DNA of 64,000 bases. Origin: Domibacillus indicus. GTDB taxonomy: Bacteria; Bacillota; Bacilli; Bacillales; Domibacillaceae. Of this stretch, positions 1 to 8,056 are shown piece by piece. Both the position numbers and the translations under genes were made by a program. Position 1 is the stretch's first letter; the number at the start of each line of letters is the position of its first letter. The notes beneath the pieces are model-generated. The model was not told the origin of the DNA. It made no database searches and saw only the letters and a list, made by a program, of their open reading frames with translations. The stretch is taken from positions 62,001-126,000 of the forward strand of contig NZ_LAJB01000003.1 of the NCBI RefSeq assembly GCF_000970685.1, written 5' to 3'.

Positions 1-374
1 GGAATGCCTTCATCAATGGCATACAGCACCTGGTCCGCCTGCGCCATGCCGAACTGCGCCTGGCCGGAGGAAACAATCGAAATAGAAGAAACCTGCGGGC
101 CGCCCGGTTCGGTCGTCATGTCAATGCCTTCGTCTTCATAAAAGCCTTCCATTTGCGCGTAATACTGCCCTGCGTTTTCCACCTGCGGGAACCAGCTTGT
201 AATCTGCTTCATTTCAAACAGCCCGGTGCTTTCCGCTTCGGCGGTTTCTGCTTTTTCTTCCCCTCCGGATGAACTGTCTGAGGCTGTTCCGCTGCAGGCG
301 GTCAGTGCCGCCAGTGACAGGACCGCCAGTGCCGAGCGGACGGTTTTCCATTTTAAAAACGCTGCATTCTCCAT
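1..374 (-). CDS. ABC transporter substrate-binding lipoprotein, NMT1/THI5-like (3' end outside window)
   Basis: Reading leftwards from ATG at 374, behind an AGGAGG-like site, the protein opens with a lysine-poor signal peptide ending in the lipobox LTAC (Cys about residue 27). An acidic serine-rich linker follows, then a mature start of the type ITSWFPQVENAGQYYAQMEG. That resembles SsuA/ThiY/NMT1-like periplasmic binding proteins, which deliver pyrimidine, sulfonate or similar ligands to an ABC importer. Only about 124 residues are in the window. It starts 35 bp after the FAD-linked oxidase stop, so the two are probably one operon and the oxidase may act on the imported compound. The ligand cannot be named. 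Confidence 0.82.
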   Translation of the reverse strand, partial: MENAAFLKWKTVRSALAVLSLAALTACSGTASDSSSGGEEKAETAEAESTGLFEMKQITSWFPQVENAGQYYAQMEGFYEDEGIDMTTEPGGPQVSSISIVSSGQAQFGMAQADQVLYAIDEGI

Positions 375-409
375 TTGTTCATCCTCCTCTTTCTCTCATA
401 TGTATTGGG

Positions 410-1759
410 TCATTGGACGTTTATGGTGCCGCGGATCGAGGCGGCAGCCGGAATTTTTTCCTGGTTCAGCAAATCAAACGGGTCGTTTTCCTTCTTTTTC
501 TGCGCGATTGCCTCCATCTGCATGTCCCAGCCGCCCGCACCGAGCAAATACGTATGCGGATCATTTGTATGGGCGCCAATTTCGTTAAAAAAGCGGATTA
601 CTTCATATAATTGCTCCCTGGATTCGAATTTCACGAGCGGCAGCGCAGCGGGAATAAGCCGCCCTTTGTCACGGAGCCATTCAAAGTGAAGCAGCACTTC
701 ATTACCGAAGCGGTCTTTAATTTGCCGGACCTGCTCGTGAAGGCCATCAAGAGAAAAAAAGTTTTGCAAATACGTCCACCGCTTATCAGCTTTGAGCGCC
801 CACAGGGTAGTATGGTTCCAGGTAAAATCGGAAATTCCCATTCCTTTCCGGTACTCGTCAGCAGGTGCTGTATAAATCGCTTCTCCGTGAAAACCCTCTG
901 CTTTCTTTTCAAGTGCAGCCTGATTGCTTTCCTCTATCTCGATCAGCACAAGGGCACGATTTGGTGTGCCAATCTGCTTTTTAAACGGTTTAAAAAAAGC
1001 GGAAATGGGGGCTTCCATCACAGAAACGAGCCGTTTTTTCCATTTTTCCGATTGGGCCGCAGCCCGGGAAAATTCGAGTGCAGCTGTAAAATCGGTGAAT
1101 GCATAGATTTGCTGCACCCAGCGGGATTTTGGCTTAATCGGGATGGTCACTTCGGTCATAATGCCTGTTGTGCCGTAGCTGTGAATATACGGCTGAAGCT
1201 CATCCCCTGACACCGTCAGCCCTCGGACTTCCGCTTCCATCGTCAAGATTTTGGCGCTGATCACATTGCCGTCCCATAAGTTTCCCCAGGTGACGGACCC
1301 GATGCCGCCTGAGCCGCCCGAGACAAAGCCGCCAGCTGTCGCTTTTACAAAAGTGGAAGGGTAAATGGTCAGCTCCTGCCCCGTTTCATGAATTGCTTTT
1401 TCGATTTCCCTCAAGCGCGCTCCGGCCTGTACGCGGACAAATCCTTCGCCAATTTCCAGAATCTCCGTCAGCCTGCTGACATCCACGACAAGCCCGCCGG
1501 TCATAGGCACTGCCTGTCCATAGTTGCCCGTTCCGCCGCCGCGGACGGTGACTGGAATTTTTTCTTCAACGGCCGCCTGCATGGCCCGCTTTAATTCTTC
1601 TTCGGTTTCCGGTACAATCACATAATCAGCCGTTTTGCCGGCCAGCTCTTTGTCCAGCACGGGCGAGTACCAGTAGAAATCCTTCGACAGCCTCGCAATG
1701 GTGTCTTCGTCTTCAATAAAAGCCTGTTCCGTCACCGAGCGGCGCAGTTTTTCACTCAC
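410..1759 (-). CDS. FAD-binding oxidase (PCMH-type, GlcD-like)
   Basis: About 449 residues. The N-terminal half has the PCMH FAD-binding pattern: VIVPETEEELKRAMQAA, then VRGGGTGNYGQ, then GGLVVDVSRL, and later GFVSGGSGGIGSVTWGNLWD. The C-terminal half resembles the FAD-oxidase C domain of glycolate/lactate-type oxidases. Such enzymes oxidise 2-hydroxy acids or alcohols. I prefer the GTG at 1759 over the GTG at 1768 because AAGGGG then sits about 8 nt upstream, whereas at 1768 it would abut the start. It is the first gene of an operon with the downstream binding lipoprotein, under a promoter with an overlapping 13-bp palindrome. The substrate is unknown. Confidence 0.85.
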   Translation of the reverse strand: MSEKLRRSVTEQAFIEDEDTIARLSKDFYWYSPVLDKELAGKTADYVIVPETEEELKRAMQAAVEEKIPVTVRGGGTGNYGQAVPMTGGLVVDVSRLTEILEIGEGFVRVQAGARLREIEKAIHETGQELTIYPSTFVKATAGGFVSGGSGGIGSVTWGNLWDGNVISAKILTMEAEVRGLTVSGDELQPYIHSYGTTGIMTEVTIPIKPKSRWVQQIYAFTDFTAALEFSRAAAQSEKWKKRLVSVMEAPISAFFKPFKKQIGTPNRALVLIEIEESNQAALEKKAEGFHGEAIYTAPADEYRKGMGISDFTWNHTTLWALKADKRWTYLQNFFSLDGLHEQVRQIKDRFGNEVLLHFEWLRDKGRLIPAALPLVKFESREQLYEVIRFFNEIGAHTNDPHTYLLGAGGWDMQMEAIAQKKKENDPFDLLNQEKIPAAASIRGTINVQ

Positions 1760-1819
1760 TTCTTTCACCCCTTTTAAAGTCTAAAAATTCAGATATTCAT
1801 ATATGTGATGCTCTCTCTT

Positions 1820-1872
1820 CTTTATGATGTTAATTCTAGTAACATCATAAAGTGCCTGCTTTACTGGTACAA
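1820..1872 (-). promoter_or_regulatory. SigA promoter with overlapping perfect palindromic operator
   Basis: On the minus strand, -35 TTGTAC (1867-1872), a 17-nt spacer and -10 TATGAT (1844-1849) form a good vegetative promoter for the FAD oxidase operon. The -10 lies in the upstream arm of a perfect inverted repeat, CTTTATGATGTTA at 1820-1832 and its complement at 1840-1852, with 7 nt between. Such placement is typical of a repressor operator. No cognate regulator is in the window. Confidence 0.7.
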
Positions 1873-1986
1873 TGGTTAAAATCACTAAACTATCCTGGCA
1901 TTGATTAGATGAAATAACAATAAAAAATGAATATCTAACATAAATCAAGCAATCCCCGGTAAAATACTGTTAGATTTTCTTACAAC

Positions 1987-2016
1987 AAAAAAGAAACCCG
2001 CTGACCGGATTTCTTT
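1987..2016 (-). terminator. Rho-independent terminator (possibly bidirectional)
   Basis: AAAGAAA and TTTCTTT arms with an inner CC/GG pair surround CGCTGA. The minus-strand arm runs into a T-rich tract just after the stop of the small gene at 2017. Confidence 0.55.
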
Positions 2017-2340
2017 TTATTTTGTATTTTTTTGTCCCAGCACTGTTTCGCGGTCCATTCCTATATACACAACCAGCTCGCCCAATGATTCCGTTTCGGT
2101 ATGATGGAACGTCACTTCGTATGCATCCTGCTCCTGGTACTGCACCTGCTTTACAGTTGAATCTTTGGGACTGGCCGCAATCCGGCTGGCTTCTTCCTGC
2201 GGGAGACTGTTAAACGCCGTCATTTCAACCGAAACCTTTTGTTTTTCTTCCATTTTGCTCATAACAGCAAATCCAGCAGCAATGAGGCTGGAACCAATGA
2301 GAACAATCACTGATAGCAAGCTATAACGAAATACACGCAT
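2017..2340 (-). CDS. Small membrane-anchored protein of unknown function
   Basis: 107 residues. One N-terminal hydrophobic helix (about 6-27) is followed by a charged extracytoplasmic domain of roughly 80 residues with KQVQYQEQDAYEVTFHH. It ends in a lysine-rich tail. I do not recognise a family. It is the last of three consecutive minus-strand genes for small membrane proteins, but the 150-bp gap upstream suggests its own promoter. Confidence 0.6.
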   Translation of the reverse strand: MRVFRYSLLSVIVLIGSSLIAAGFAVMSKMEEKQKVSVEMTAFNSLPQEEASRIAASPKDSTVKQVQYQEQDAYEVTFHHTETESLGELVVYIGMDRETVLGQKNTK

Positions 2341-2496
2341 CCTGCAGCTCCGTTCCGCACGCTGCCTGGTTGATCGGGCTGATAATCCTGGCTCGTTCGC
2401 GCTTTTTTATTCAATTCCTCTGCTGCTATTTCATTTTTGCTAAGGATAAGCAGCACGGGCACCTGCACCATCTATTTTTTTATAAAAACACTTTTT

Positions 2497-2820
2497 TCAG
2501 CCTCCAGTTGTCCAGTAAAACCTCAGGTAAATGGCAATGCAAAGAACCGGAAGGCTGAAAAAAAGAGCAAAGACCGGAATCGTTTTGGCGTCCTCCTGCT
2601 CCTTCCAGATGCCCATAATGCCGGTAAAAATCGCTAAAAATGCGACCGCGCCGGTGATCGGAAGGACTGATGCGAGAATAAAAAATGCCGGATATACGAA
2701 AAAAAGCAGGCCCAGCCCTACATAATAAATAAAGCAGGCTGCGGCAATTTTTCCATAGACTGTTTTTGGCAGCAGCTGATGCAGGATGCTTTGCCGGTTA
2801 ATCATTCCGCTTATCTTCAT
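2497..2820 (-). CDS. Small integral membrane protein of unknown function
   Basis: 107 residues with about three hydrophobic helices (residues 25-45, 48-70 and 83-103) and few charged residues. No family is recognised. Its 5' end overlaps the 3' end of the 55-residue gene at 2798-2965 by 23 bp if translation begins at 2820. A second in-frame ATG at 2804 also fits, and neither has a strong ribosome binding site. That suggests translational coupling with the upstream small gene. Confidence 0.65.
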   Translation of the reverse strand: MKISGMINRQSILHQLLPKTVYGKIAAACFIYYVGLGLLFFVYPAFFILASVLPITGAVAFLAIFTGIMGIWKEQEDAKTIPVFALFFSLPVLCIAIYLRFYWTTGG

Positions 2821-2965
2821 GCTGAACCGGCTGTTTTGACCCGGCTTTTGAGTTACTTTGCTTTGAATCCGGCGGCGTGCGGGTATGGGCGGCTTTCCTT
2901 CGAGTCAGGCTGATGATCAAAAACACCGTAATTCCAATAATCATTGCCATAAAAAAATACGGCAT
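2798..2965 (-). CDS. 55-residue single-pass membrane protein
   Basis: ATG at 2965 follows a clear GGAGGGAGAGGAGCAGGAG purine tract. The protein starts MPYFFMAMIIGITVFLIISL, one membrane helix, followed by a hydrophilic basic tail rich in Lys, Ser and Gln. The stop codon lies inside the 5' end of the next gene. A longer overlapping frame at 2853-3062 has no comparable start signal. Function unknown. Confidence 0.62.
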   Translation of the reverse strand: MPYFFMAMIIGITVFLIISLTRRKAAHTRTPPDSKQSNSKAGSKQPVQHEDKRND

Positions 2966-3174
2966 ACTCCTGCTCCTCTCCCTCCATCCTTTGAATTCGC
3001 TCTATCATATTTTTGAAAGTACGGTCATTTCGTATCCAGCGAAAATGCCCGCTGGTTGTCAATACCCGGTTCCCGGACTTTTACTCGGCTCCTTCATTCA
3101 TTCGGCAGGGACTCCTGCATTTCCTGTTAGTCCCGGATTATTTTATCGTTTAAGAAAAACACATGCCTTTCAGC

Positions 3175-3204
3175 ACAAAAAACCGCCTCACGGGGAGACG
3201 GTTC
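3175..3204 (-). terminator. Terminator of the binding-lipoprotein gene
   Basis: AACCGTCTC and GAGGCGGTT arms (minus strand, one G-T pair) are followed by TTTTTTG, right after the stop at 3209. Confidence 0.75.
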
Positions 3205-3208
3205 TGTT

Positions 3209-4258
3209 TTATTTCCCATATATTTGCTGTTCGGTTAAGTAGCCGTCTTTGATGACCGTACTCTGGATGGTATCTTTTGTTACAGCGACCGGCTCCAGCA
3301 GGACGGCGGGAATATCTCCTTGCCCGTTGTTTACCGCCTGTTCTGCACTCACTTTTTCATCGGCCGCCACCTTCACGGCCATTTCAGCAGCCTGCGATGC
3401 AAGCAGCGGAATCGGCTTGTATACAGTCATCGCCTGGGTCCCGGCAACAACCCGGCGCACGCCTTCGAGCTCTGCGTCCTGTCCGGAAACCGGTGTTTTT
3501 CCGGCCAGTCCCGCCGCCGTTAAGGCATTCACAACACCGCCCGCTGTCCCGTCATTCGCCGCGACGACCGCATCCAGTTTATTTCCATTCTGGCTCAGCG
3601 CGGTTTTCAAATTGGCTTCTGCTTTCTTCGGCTCCCAGCCGTCCGTATATTGGTCGTAAACGAGCTTGATGCTGCCTTTATCAATGAGCGGCTGCAGTAC
3701 CTTCATGGCTCCCTGCCGGAACAAAACCGCGTTGTTATCCGATTCGGCTCCTCCAATATACGCATACGCGCCGGAAGGCTTCCGCTTTACAATTTCTGAT
3801 GCCTGCAGCTCGCCTACTTTAACGTTATCAAAGGAAATATAGTAATCAACCGGCGCATCGGTAATCAGGCGGTCATAAGAGATGACTTTTACGCCTGCTT
3901 TATGCGCCATTTCTACAATCGCTGCGGAAAAAGCGGCGTCATGCGGCACAACAACAAGCACATCCGCTCCTTCTTCAATAAGAAGCTCTGCCTGCTTCAG
4001 CTGTACATCATCGTTTCCATTGGCCGCCAGCGTTTTTACGCGTGCTCCTTTTGATTCGACTGCTTCTTCAAATAGCTCTTTATCTTTATACCAGCGCTCA
4101 TCTTTTAACGTATCAAGCACAAACCCAACATAAAGCTGGCCGTCCGCCGTCAATTTTTCCGCTTCTGCGGCCGGCTTCTCATCTTTCATGCCACCGCAGC
4201 CCGCAAGCATCAGGGAAAAGCACAGCACCGGCGCGGTCCATCTTCTTTTTTTCATCAT
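3209..4258 (-). CDS. Xylose-type sugar-binding lipoprotein (XylF-like)
   Basis: About 349 residues. The signal peptide ends in lipobox LAGC. The mature part is a periplasmic-binding-protein type 1 fold: YVGFVLDTLKDERWYKD, LLIEEGADVLVVVPHD, VKVISYDRLITDAPVDYYISFDN and VVAANDGTAGGVV match D-xylose-binding proteins. The start is taken at ATG 4258 (or 4255) after GGGAGGAG; a GTG at 4273 has no good site. It follows a chemoreceptor gene by about 11 bp, and no ABC permease or ATPase is nearby. It may therefore present sugar to the chemoreceptor rather than feed a transporter. Ligand identity is inference. Confidence 0.85.
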   Translation of the reverse strand: MMKKRRWTAPVLCFSLMLAGCGGMKDEKPAAEAEKLTADGQLYVGFVLDTLKDERWYKDKELFEEAVESKGARVKTLAANGNDDVQLKQAELLIEEGADVLVVVPHDAAFSAAIVEMAHKAGVKVISYDRLITDAPVDYYISFDNVKVGELQASEIVKRKPSGAYAYIGGAESDNNAVLFRQGAMKVLQPLIDKGSIKLVYDQYTDGWEPKKAEANLKTALSQNGNKLDAVVAANDGTAGGVVNALTAAGLAGKTPVSGQDAELEGVRRVVAGTQAMTVYKPIPLLASQAAEMAVKVAADEKVSAEQAVNNGQGDIPAVLLEPVAVTKDTIQSTVIKDGYLTEQQIYGK

Positions 4259-4269
4259 GGCTCCTCCCT

Positions 4270-5976
4270 TCACGACAGCTTAAACTGCTGAATCATTTCA
4301 TTCATTTTTTCGGCCATATTGGTCAGCTTCCTTGCGCTGCCCGAAATTGAATCAACCGACTGCGCCTGCTGGAGCACCGTTGCCGAAATTTCTTCTGAAC
4401 CGGCGGCTGACTGCTCGGAAATTGCAGCAATCTGTTCGACAGATTCATTAATTTCCTGGCTGGACTTTTCAATAGCCGCAAAAACCGCCGAAATGTCCGT
4501 CACTTTTGACGCCATCACACCAATGCGTTCTTTAATATCATAAAAGTTCCGGCCGGACTGCTCCATTGTCTCGGACCCTCTGGCGACTTCGCTGTACCCA
4601 TTTGTTAACTCTCCTGAAATGGCCGCTGTCTGGGCCGTAATGCTGGTAACAATAGCGGTAATGCTGCCGACGGACTCACCGACCTGCTCCGACAGCTTTC
4701 TCACTTCGGAGGCTACAACAGAAAATCCCTTGCCTGCTTCCCCTGCACGCGCCGCTTCAATCGAAGCATTCAGTGCCAGCAGATTTGTCTGGCCGGCAAT
4801 CGACTGAATCACATCTACAAGCTCTGTAATAGAACGTGTTTTTTCCTCGAGCGACTTAATTTTTCCAAGAGATCCTTCCATAAGAGCATGAATCCTCTCC
4901 ATCTGCTTCATCGACTCGGTCATCTGGCTGTAGCCGTTTGTTGATACTGCCAGCACTTCTTCGGAAAAATGCCCGAGCTCTTTAGCACGCTCGCCTGCCT
5001 GCACAATATCCGCGCTGAATGACCGGGTATTTTGTGAAATAACCGAGGCGCTGTCCGCCTGCGCTGACGCTCCCTGCGCCATATCCTCAATGGTCATGGC
5101 AACCTGCTCGCTTCCCGCCTTCACTTCTTCGGATGCTGTAAACAGCATGGCGCTTTGTGAATCAACCTCCTGTGACAAAACCGCGACATCTGAAATCGTT
5201 CCCCGCAGGCTTTCTCCCATTTCATTAACCGCAGCCGACAGCCGGCCGATTTCATCTCTTCCCGTATACGTAAGCGGTTCAGTGTTCAAACGGCCCTGGG
5301 CAATTTCATCGCTTTTTTGGACGATCTTATTTAAATTACGGCTGATCGACCGGCTTGTGAAAACAAGCAAAATCAGCGAAATAACGACAGCTGCCACAGC
5401 CGAAGCAAGCAGCACAACCATTGTATCCGCCAGGCTTTTTGAAGCAGAGCCGATTGCATCCCGGCTGGATTCAACGGCTGACGCTTTCAGCTCATTGCCA
5501 AGCTCAATGGTTTCCTGCTTTAAGGCATTCACTTCGATTTGAAGCGCCTGAAACTCCTTCGTATCAATATCCTGCACTTTCGGCACGACCGTGCTGAAAA
5601 AATATTGGTCCAGTTCATCATTATTGGCGATCATCTGATCGAAAATCGGCAGCTGATCGTCTGTTAAATGCGGCTTCATTTTTTTAGCGGCTGCCACAAA
5701 TTCTTTACTGGCATCCAGATAGGATGACAGCATTTCTTCATCTGCAAGCAAAAGATATTCCGGAATCAATGCATATTTTTCATGGTACGACGCGACCAGC
5801 TGGCCCGCATCGCTGGCCACATTGTTTTTTGTATCTGTTTTCCGCATTTCCCCCTGTGCTCCGGACAAAAAGAAATACGTAGCGAATATGGCGATAAAGA
5901 AAATGACCGCCATAACGAGAAAAATAACGGTATATTTCAATCCGATCCGCATGTTTCTCCATTGTAAACCATTCAT
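4270..5976 (-). CDS. Methyl-accepting chemotaxis protein
   Basis: 568 residues. TM1 at about 13-34, an extracytoplasmic helical sensor domain to about 185, TM2 at about 188-210, then HAMP ([19 protein letters not shown] and [15 protein letters not shown]), then the long cytoplasmic signalling coiled coil. Its hairpin tip is [20 protein letters not shown]. The start follows GGGGGGAG. It would relay extracellular ligand binding to CheA/CheW. It is directly followed by the sugar-binding lipoprotein, which suggests a receptor and binding-protein pair. Confidence 0.92.
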   Translation of the reverse strand: MNGLQWRNMRIGLKYTVIFLVMAVIFFIAIFATYFFLSGAQGEMRKTDTKNNVASDAGQLVASYHEKYALIPEYLLLADEEMLSSYLDASKEFVAAAKKMKPHLTDDQLPIFDQMIANNDELDQYFFSTVVPKVQDIDTKEFQALQIEVNALKQETIELGNELKASAVESSRDAIGSASKSLADTMVVLLASAVAAVVISLILLVFTSRSISRNLNKIVQKSDEIAQGRLNTEPLTYTGRDEIGRLSAAVNEMGESLRGTISDVAVLSQEVDSQSAMLFTASEEVKAGSEQVAMTIEDMAQGASAQADSASVISQNTRSFSADIVQAGERAKELGHFSEEVLAVSTNGYSQMTESMKQMERIHALMEGSLGKIKSLEEKTRSITELVDVIQSIAGQTNLLALNASIEAARAGEAGKGFSVVASEVRKLSEQVGESVGSITAIVTSITAQTAAISGELTNGYSEVARGSETMEQSGRNFYDIKERIGVMASKVTDISAVFAAIEKSSQEINESVEQIAAISEQSAAGSEEISATVLQQAQSVDSISGSARKLTNMAEKMNEMIQQFKLS

Positions 5977-6093
5977 TGTGTCTCCCCCCAGGCACCGTCT
6001 TCCACCTATTTATCGTACAAAAAAGATAGATATAAAGTACTTTTTTAAAATTCCGTGAAAGAGAGCGTTTCCTCTTTTCCTTTTATGAAATAA

Positions 6094-6123
6094 TTGGAAT
6101 TTTATCTCTTTTTTTGGTATGCT
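6094..6123 (+). promoter_or_regulatory. Candidate SigA promoter for the DUF1963 gene
   Basis: TTGGAA (6094-6099), an 18-nt spacer and TATGCT (6118-6123) lie about 40 nt before the start at 6162. Confidence 0.5.
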
Positions 6124-6161
6124 TTTTAGAGAAAAAACGAAAAGAAAATTCGAGGTGTGAA

Positions 6162-6980
6162 ATGGATAATGTAGCGAAAAAAGTAAAAGATCTGATCCCC
6201 GCGCAGTGGCAGGAAGCATTTTTACATACACAAAAGGATATTATTGAATTTTCATTTGAGCCCGACGGAGAACTGCCGCTGACCACTTCCAAAGCAGGGG
6301 GTATCGGCTACGTGCCAAAACGGATGGAATTTCCGGTCAATTCCGATGGAAGGCCGCTTTCTTTGCTGGCACAGATTAACTTTGCCGAAATGCCTCCTCT
6401 TGATCCCTATCCTTCCCATGGCCTGCTGGCTTTTTATGTAGATTACTATGACGACTTAATCGGGGCAGACTTTGATGATTATGACAATAAAGACGGCTAC
6501 CGGGTGCTTTATTTTGAATCATTCGAGGAAGAAAGCTACTCACGTGAGGAGCAGCTGGCCATGCATACGCCGTTTGCCGATGAAGAGCAGTATCTGATCG
6601 TGGACACAGAGCTTGCTATGCTCCCCGCTCTGTCGCAGCAAATTTTGCTAACGGATTCGATTGAGTTTGAACGGGTATTTGGCATAGGAAAATATGAGTT
6701 TGACGGTTTTGATCCGTATGATGAGAAATATGACGACTTGATGGGCTTTGGCACGCAGCTCGGCGGCTATCCGAGTTTTACGCAGACCGACCCGCGGGAG
6801 TACATGAAAAACGGCAAGCAGGACCATGTTCTGTTATTTCAGCTTGATTCGTGCTTTGGCAGCGGGCAGGACTGGGAGATTATGTGGGGAGATGCCGGTA
6901 TTGGCAATTTCTTTATTTCCCTGGACGACTTAAAAGCGAAAAAATTTGAAAATGCCTGGTACAACTGGGACTGCTCATGA
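6162..6980 (+). CDS. DUF1963 / YwqG-family protein
   Basis: 272 residues from ATG 6162, which is preceded by GAGGTG. The sequence shows the DUF1963 pattern: GGIGYVPKRMEFPVNSDGRPLSLLAQINFAEM near the start, LLAFYVDYYDD in the middle, and near the end QLGGYPSFTQTDPRE followed by VLLFQLDS and WGDAGIGNFFISLDDL. The family is widespread in Bacillaceae and may bind partner proteins or ligands, but its role is not established. It is soluble and strongly acidic. Its stop overlaps the start of the next gene in an ATGA junction, so the two are translationally coupled. Confidence 0.88.
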   Translation: MDNVAKKVKDLIPAQWQEAFLHTQKDIIEFSFEPDGELPLTTSKAGGIGYVPKRMEFPVNSDGRPLSLLAQINFAEMPPLDPYPSHGLLAFYVDYYDDLIGADFDDYDNKDGYRVLYFESFEEESYSREEQLAMHTPFADEEQYLIVDTELAMLPALSQQILLTDSIEFERVFGIGKYEFDGFDPYDEKYDDLMGFGTQLGGYPSFTQTDPREYMKNGKQDHVLLFQLDSCFGSGQDWEIMWGDAGIGNFFISLDDLKAKKFENAWYNWDCS

Positions 6981-7411
6981 CGAAAACCCTTCTGTTCTGC
7001 TTTCTGGCCCTGTTTCTCGCCGGGCCGGTGCAGGCTTTAAGCTGGGCCTATCCTTTTGTTGTCTTTGACGGGCGTGTATATGAGGTAACAGAAGAAACCA
7101 TCGAGGCCGCCGATATTGGCAGAAAAATCGGTGAAGTAAAGCGGACGGCAGACCCGATGACCGGAGAATACTATGGAGATGCCTCTAATTCTTATTCTCC
7201 CGGAACCGGCTATTTTGAACTAAACGGAACTTCCGTGCAGTCGGCCATCGCGGTAGAAGCAGAACAGCACGAATGGAAGAAAGCGGTCTATGCCCATGAT
7301 GCTCCTTTTCACTGGATGAACCTTGCCGCCTGGCTGCCGGTCATGCTGGCCGCTGCAGCAGGATTCGTTATATGGAAATGGCGAAAACGAAAGATAAGCC
7401 GCTCTTATTGA
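6977..7411 (+). CDS. Exported membrane-anchored protein of unknown function
   Basis: 144 residues. Signal peptide at the N terminus (LLFCFLALFLAGPVQA), an outside domain of about 85 residues, then a C-terminal helix (LAAWLPVMLAAAAGFVIW) with a basic KWRKRK stop-transfer. It overlaps the DUF1963 gene by 4 bp, so both proteins are probably made together. I do not recognise the family. The stop codon lies within the loop side of a terminator hairpin whose 3' arm is the first unit of the mirror repeat downstream. Confidence 0.72.
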   Translation: MTKTLLFCFLALFLAGPVQALSWAYPFVVFDGRVYEVTEETIEAADIGRKIGEVKRTADPMTGEYYGDASNSYSPGTGYFELNGTSVQSAIAVEAEQHEWKKAVYAHDAPFHWMNLAAWLPVMLAAAAGFVIWKWRKRKISRSY

Positions 7412-7430
7412 AAATAAGGGCGGTATTTTT
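7399..7430 (+). terminator. Terminator sharing its 3' arm with a repeat unit
   Basis: CCGCTCTTATT and AATAAGGGCGG arms (one G-T pair) surround GAA and are followed by TATTTTT. The 3' arm contains the first GGGCGGTA unit of the mirror array. Confidence 0.7.
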
Positions 7431-7523
7431 GTATGCGGGGCGGTACTTCCTGTGCCAGGGGCGGTAAAAAGCCGTACCGCCCCTGGCGTGCGGAAAACCG
7501 CCCTAAATCTCGTTATTCCGCCC
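7418..7523. repeat. Mirror array copy A (GGGCGGTA x3 facing TACCGCCC x3)
   Basis: Forward GGGCGGTA units start at 7418, 7438 and 7459. Reverse TACCGCCC-like units start at 7475, 7496 and 7516. Unit start distances are 20, 21, 16, 21 and 20. The inner pair extends to 12-bp perfect arms with CCAGG/CCTGG. It lies between two convergent genes. Confidence 0.85.
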
Positions 7524-7534
7524 CGGCCGGCTGC

Positions 7535-8002
7535 TTAAAGATGGACGGATACACTAAGCAGCGCTTTTTTCATAAGAAAAAACAGCCCGTACCCTATCAT
7601 GCCGCCGGCAGTATTAAGGAGCAGGTCATCAATATCAAGGCTGCCAAAGCCGAATAAAAGCTGCACAATTTCATAAAAGCAGCTTACCGCCGCTGCTGCT
7701 CCCGCTGTCCGGAAAAAGCCGCGGCAGCGTTGAAACAGCCAGGGCAAAAAAAATCCAAGCGGGACAAAAAGCAGCACATTGCCGGCCAGATTTTGAATCC
7801 GGACGAACGGCGTTAAGGGCGATGGCGTTAAAAACAGCTGAATGGTCCGGAAAGGAACCAGATTCGCCGACTCCCACCGGAGCGCAAGCTCACTTTTATC
7901 CAGCAGCTGCTGCACATTCAGCTCAGGGATATGCTTAAATAAAATAAATTTCGTCAGCAGAAGCAAATAAAAACTAAACAAAAGCCATTTTCCAAAACGC
8001 AT
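7535..8002 (-). CDS. VanZ-family membrane protein
   Basis: 155 residues with four predicted membrane helices. It has the VanZ pattern: NLVPFRTI, then QNLAGNVLLFVPLGFFLPWL, then SCFYEIVQLLFGFGSLDIDDLLLNTAGGMIGY with the conserved Glu and Asp residues. VanZ was first described in teicoplanin resistance, but chromosomal homologues in Bacillaceae mostly have no proven role. It is transcribed towards the mirror repeat and stands alone. Confidence 0.88.
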   Translation of the reverse strand: MRFGKWLLFSFYLLLLTKFILFKHIPELNVQQLLDKSELALRWESANLVPFRTIQLFLTPSPLTPFVRIQNLAGNVLLFVPLGFFLPWLFQRCRGFFRTAGAAAAVSCFYEIVQLLFGFGSLDIDDLLLNTAGGMIGYGLFFLMKKALLSVSVHL

Positions 8003-8056
8003 TCTTCCTTCTCCTTTATCTTCTCTCGATACCGGCGGACGGAAGCAAACGATTGA

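Noticed and set aside
2853-3062. 69-codon minus-strand frame
   Set aside because: The 55-codon frame at 2798-2965 has the ribosome binding site and a membrane-protein composition; this longer one is an out-of-frame shadow.
7433-7657. 74-codon plus-strand frame across mirror array A
   Set aside because: It runs through the repeat and antisense to VanZ, has no ribosome binding site, and its composition reflects the repeat.
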